Shown in pieces: positions 7,022-7,056 of a stretch of 7,056 nt of DNA. Numbering within the stretch: position 1 is the stretch's first letter; each line of letters begins with the position of its first letter. Location: contig JANYBR010000278.1 in the NCBI GenBank assembly GCA_025360685.1, positions 1 through 7,056 on the forward strand. The letters are read 5' to 3'. Made by a program: the position numbers and the translations under genes. The notes under the pieces were generated by a model that did not search any database, was not told the origin of the DNA, and saw only the letters and a program-made list of their open reading frames with translations. The stretch is from Pseudomonadota bacterium (GTDB lineage Bacteria > Pseudomonadota > Alphaproteobacteria > Micropepsales > Micropepsaceae).

Positions 7022-7056
7022 ATGTTTAACGTACACAAGGAAAGTTTCGACTGGGG
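7022..7056 (+). CDS. pnp: Polyribonucleotide nucleotidyltransferase (PNPase), N-terminal 11 codons only
   Basis: The window ends 35 nt into this gene. The visible peptide MFNVHKESFDWG matches the start of alphaproteobacterial PNPase, which typically reads MF(N/D)I-K-E---WGG, and rpsO-pnp is one of the most conserved bacterial gene pairs. PNPase is a trimeric 3'-5' phosphorolytic exoribonuclease that degrades and processes RNA in the cytoplasm, often with RNase E. The ATG at 7022 is preceded by an A/G-rich tract (GAAGAAAGAAGAAGCAG, 7005-7021) rather than a canonical GGAGG. The call rests on 11 residues plus gene order. Confidence 0.88.
   Translation, partial: MFNVHKESFDW

Overview
This window is a stretch of chromosomal housekeeping DNA, almost certainly from an alphaproteobacterium. 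It is GC-rich; hand counts of a few lines give roughly 55-70% G+C. It carries the conserved transcription/translation/RNA-maturation cluster in the order nusA - ylxR/L7Ae - infB - (YcxB-like gene) - rbfA - truB - rpsO - pnp, all on the plus strand. Three things point to Alphaproteobacteria: the ylxR (DUF448) domain fused to an L7Ae-like domain between nusA and infB; the detailed wording of NusA and IF2, including the IF2-associated N-terminal segment; and the PNPase N-terminus beginning MFNV with DWG soon after. I cannot name the order or genus from sequence alone.

Layout. Positions 1-1388 are the 3' part of nusA, whose N-terminus lies upstream. Positions 1385-2062 are ylxR/L7Ae, and 2059-4611 are infB; the junctions between these first three genes are 4-nt ATGA overlaps. 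At 4636-5175 sits a small two-TM membrane protein of the YcxB-like type, which is not part of the canonical cluster. Then come rbfA (5189-5611), truB (5621-6574), rpsO (6571-6846, again an ATGA overlap) and, after a 175-nt gap, the first 35 nt of pnp (7022-7056). The rpsO-pnp gap is the only sizeable non-coding stretch. It contains a strong 10-bp hairpin, a second weaker hairpin, and a 25-codon reading frame with a good Shine-Dalgarno whose start lies inside the first hairpin.

How the genes fit together. NusA controls pausing, termination and antitermination. The YlxR-type protein is RNA-binding. IF2 brings initiator tRNA to the ribosome, RbfA and S15 act in 30S assembly, TruB makes pseudouridine 55 in tRNA, and PNPase degrades and processes RNA. 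The tight spacing suggests one polycistronic unit, with rpsO/pnp separated by RNA structure. No promoter or convincing factor-independent terminator was seen.

Nothing here looks like an undescribed defence or mobile system. The best leads are the YcxB-like gene embedded between infB and rbfA and the structured rpsO-pnp spacer.
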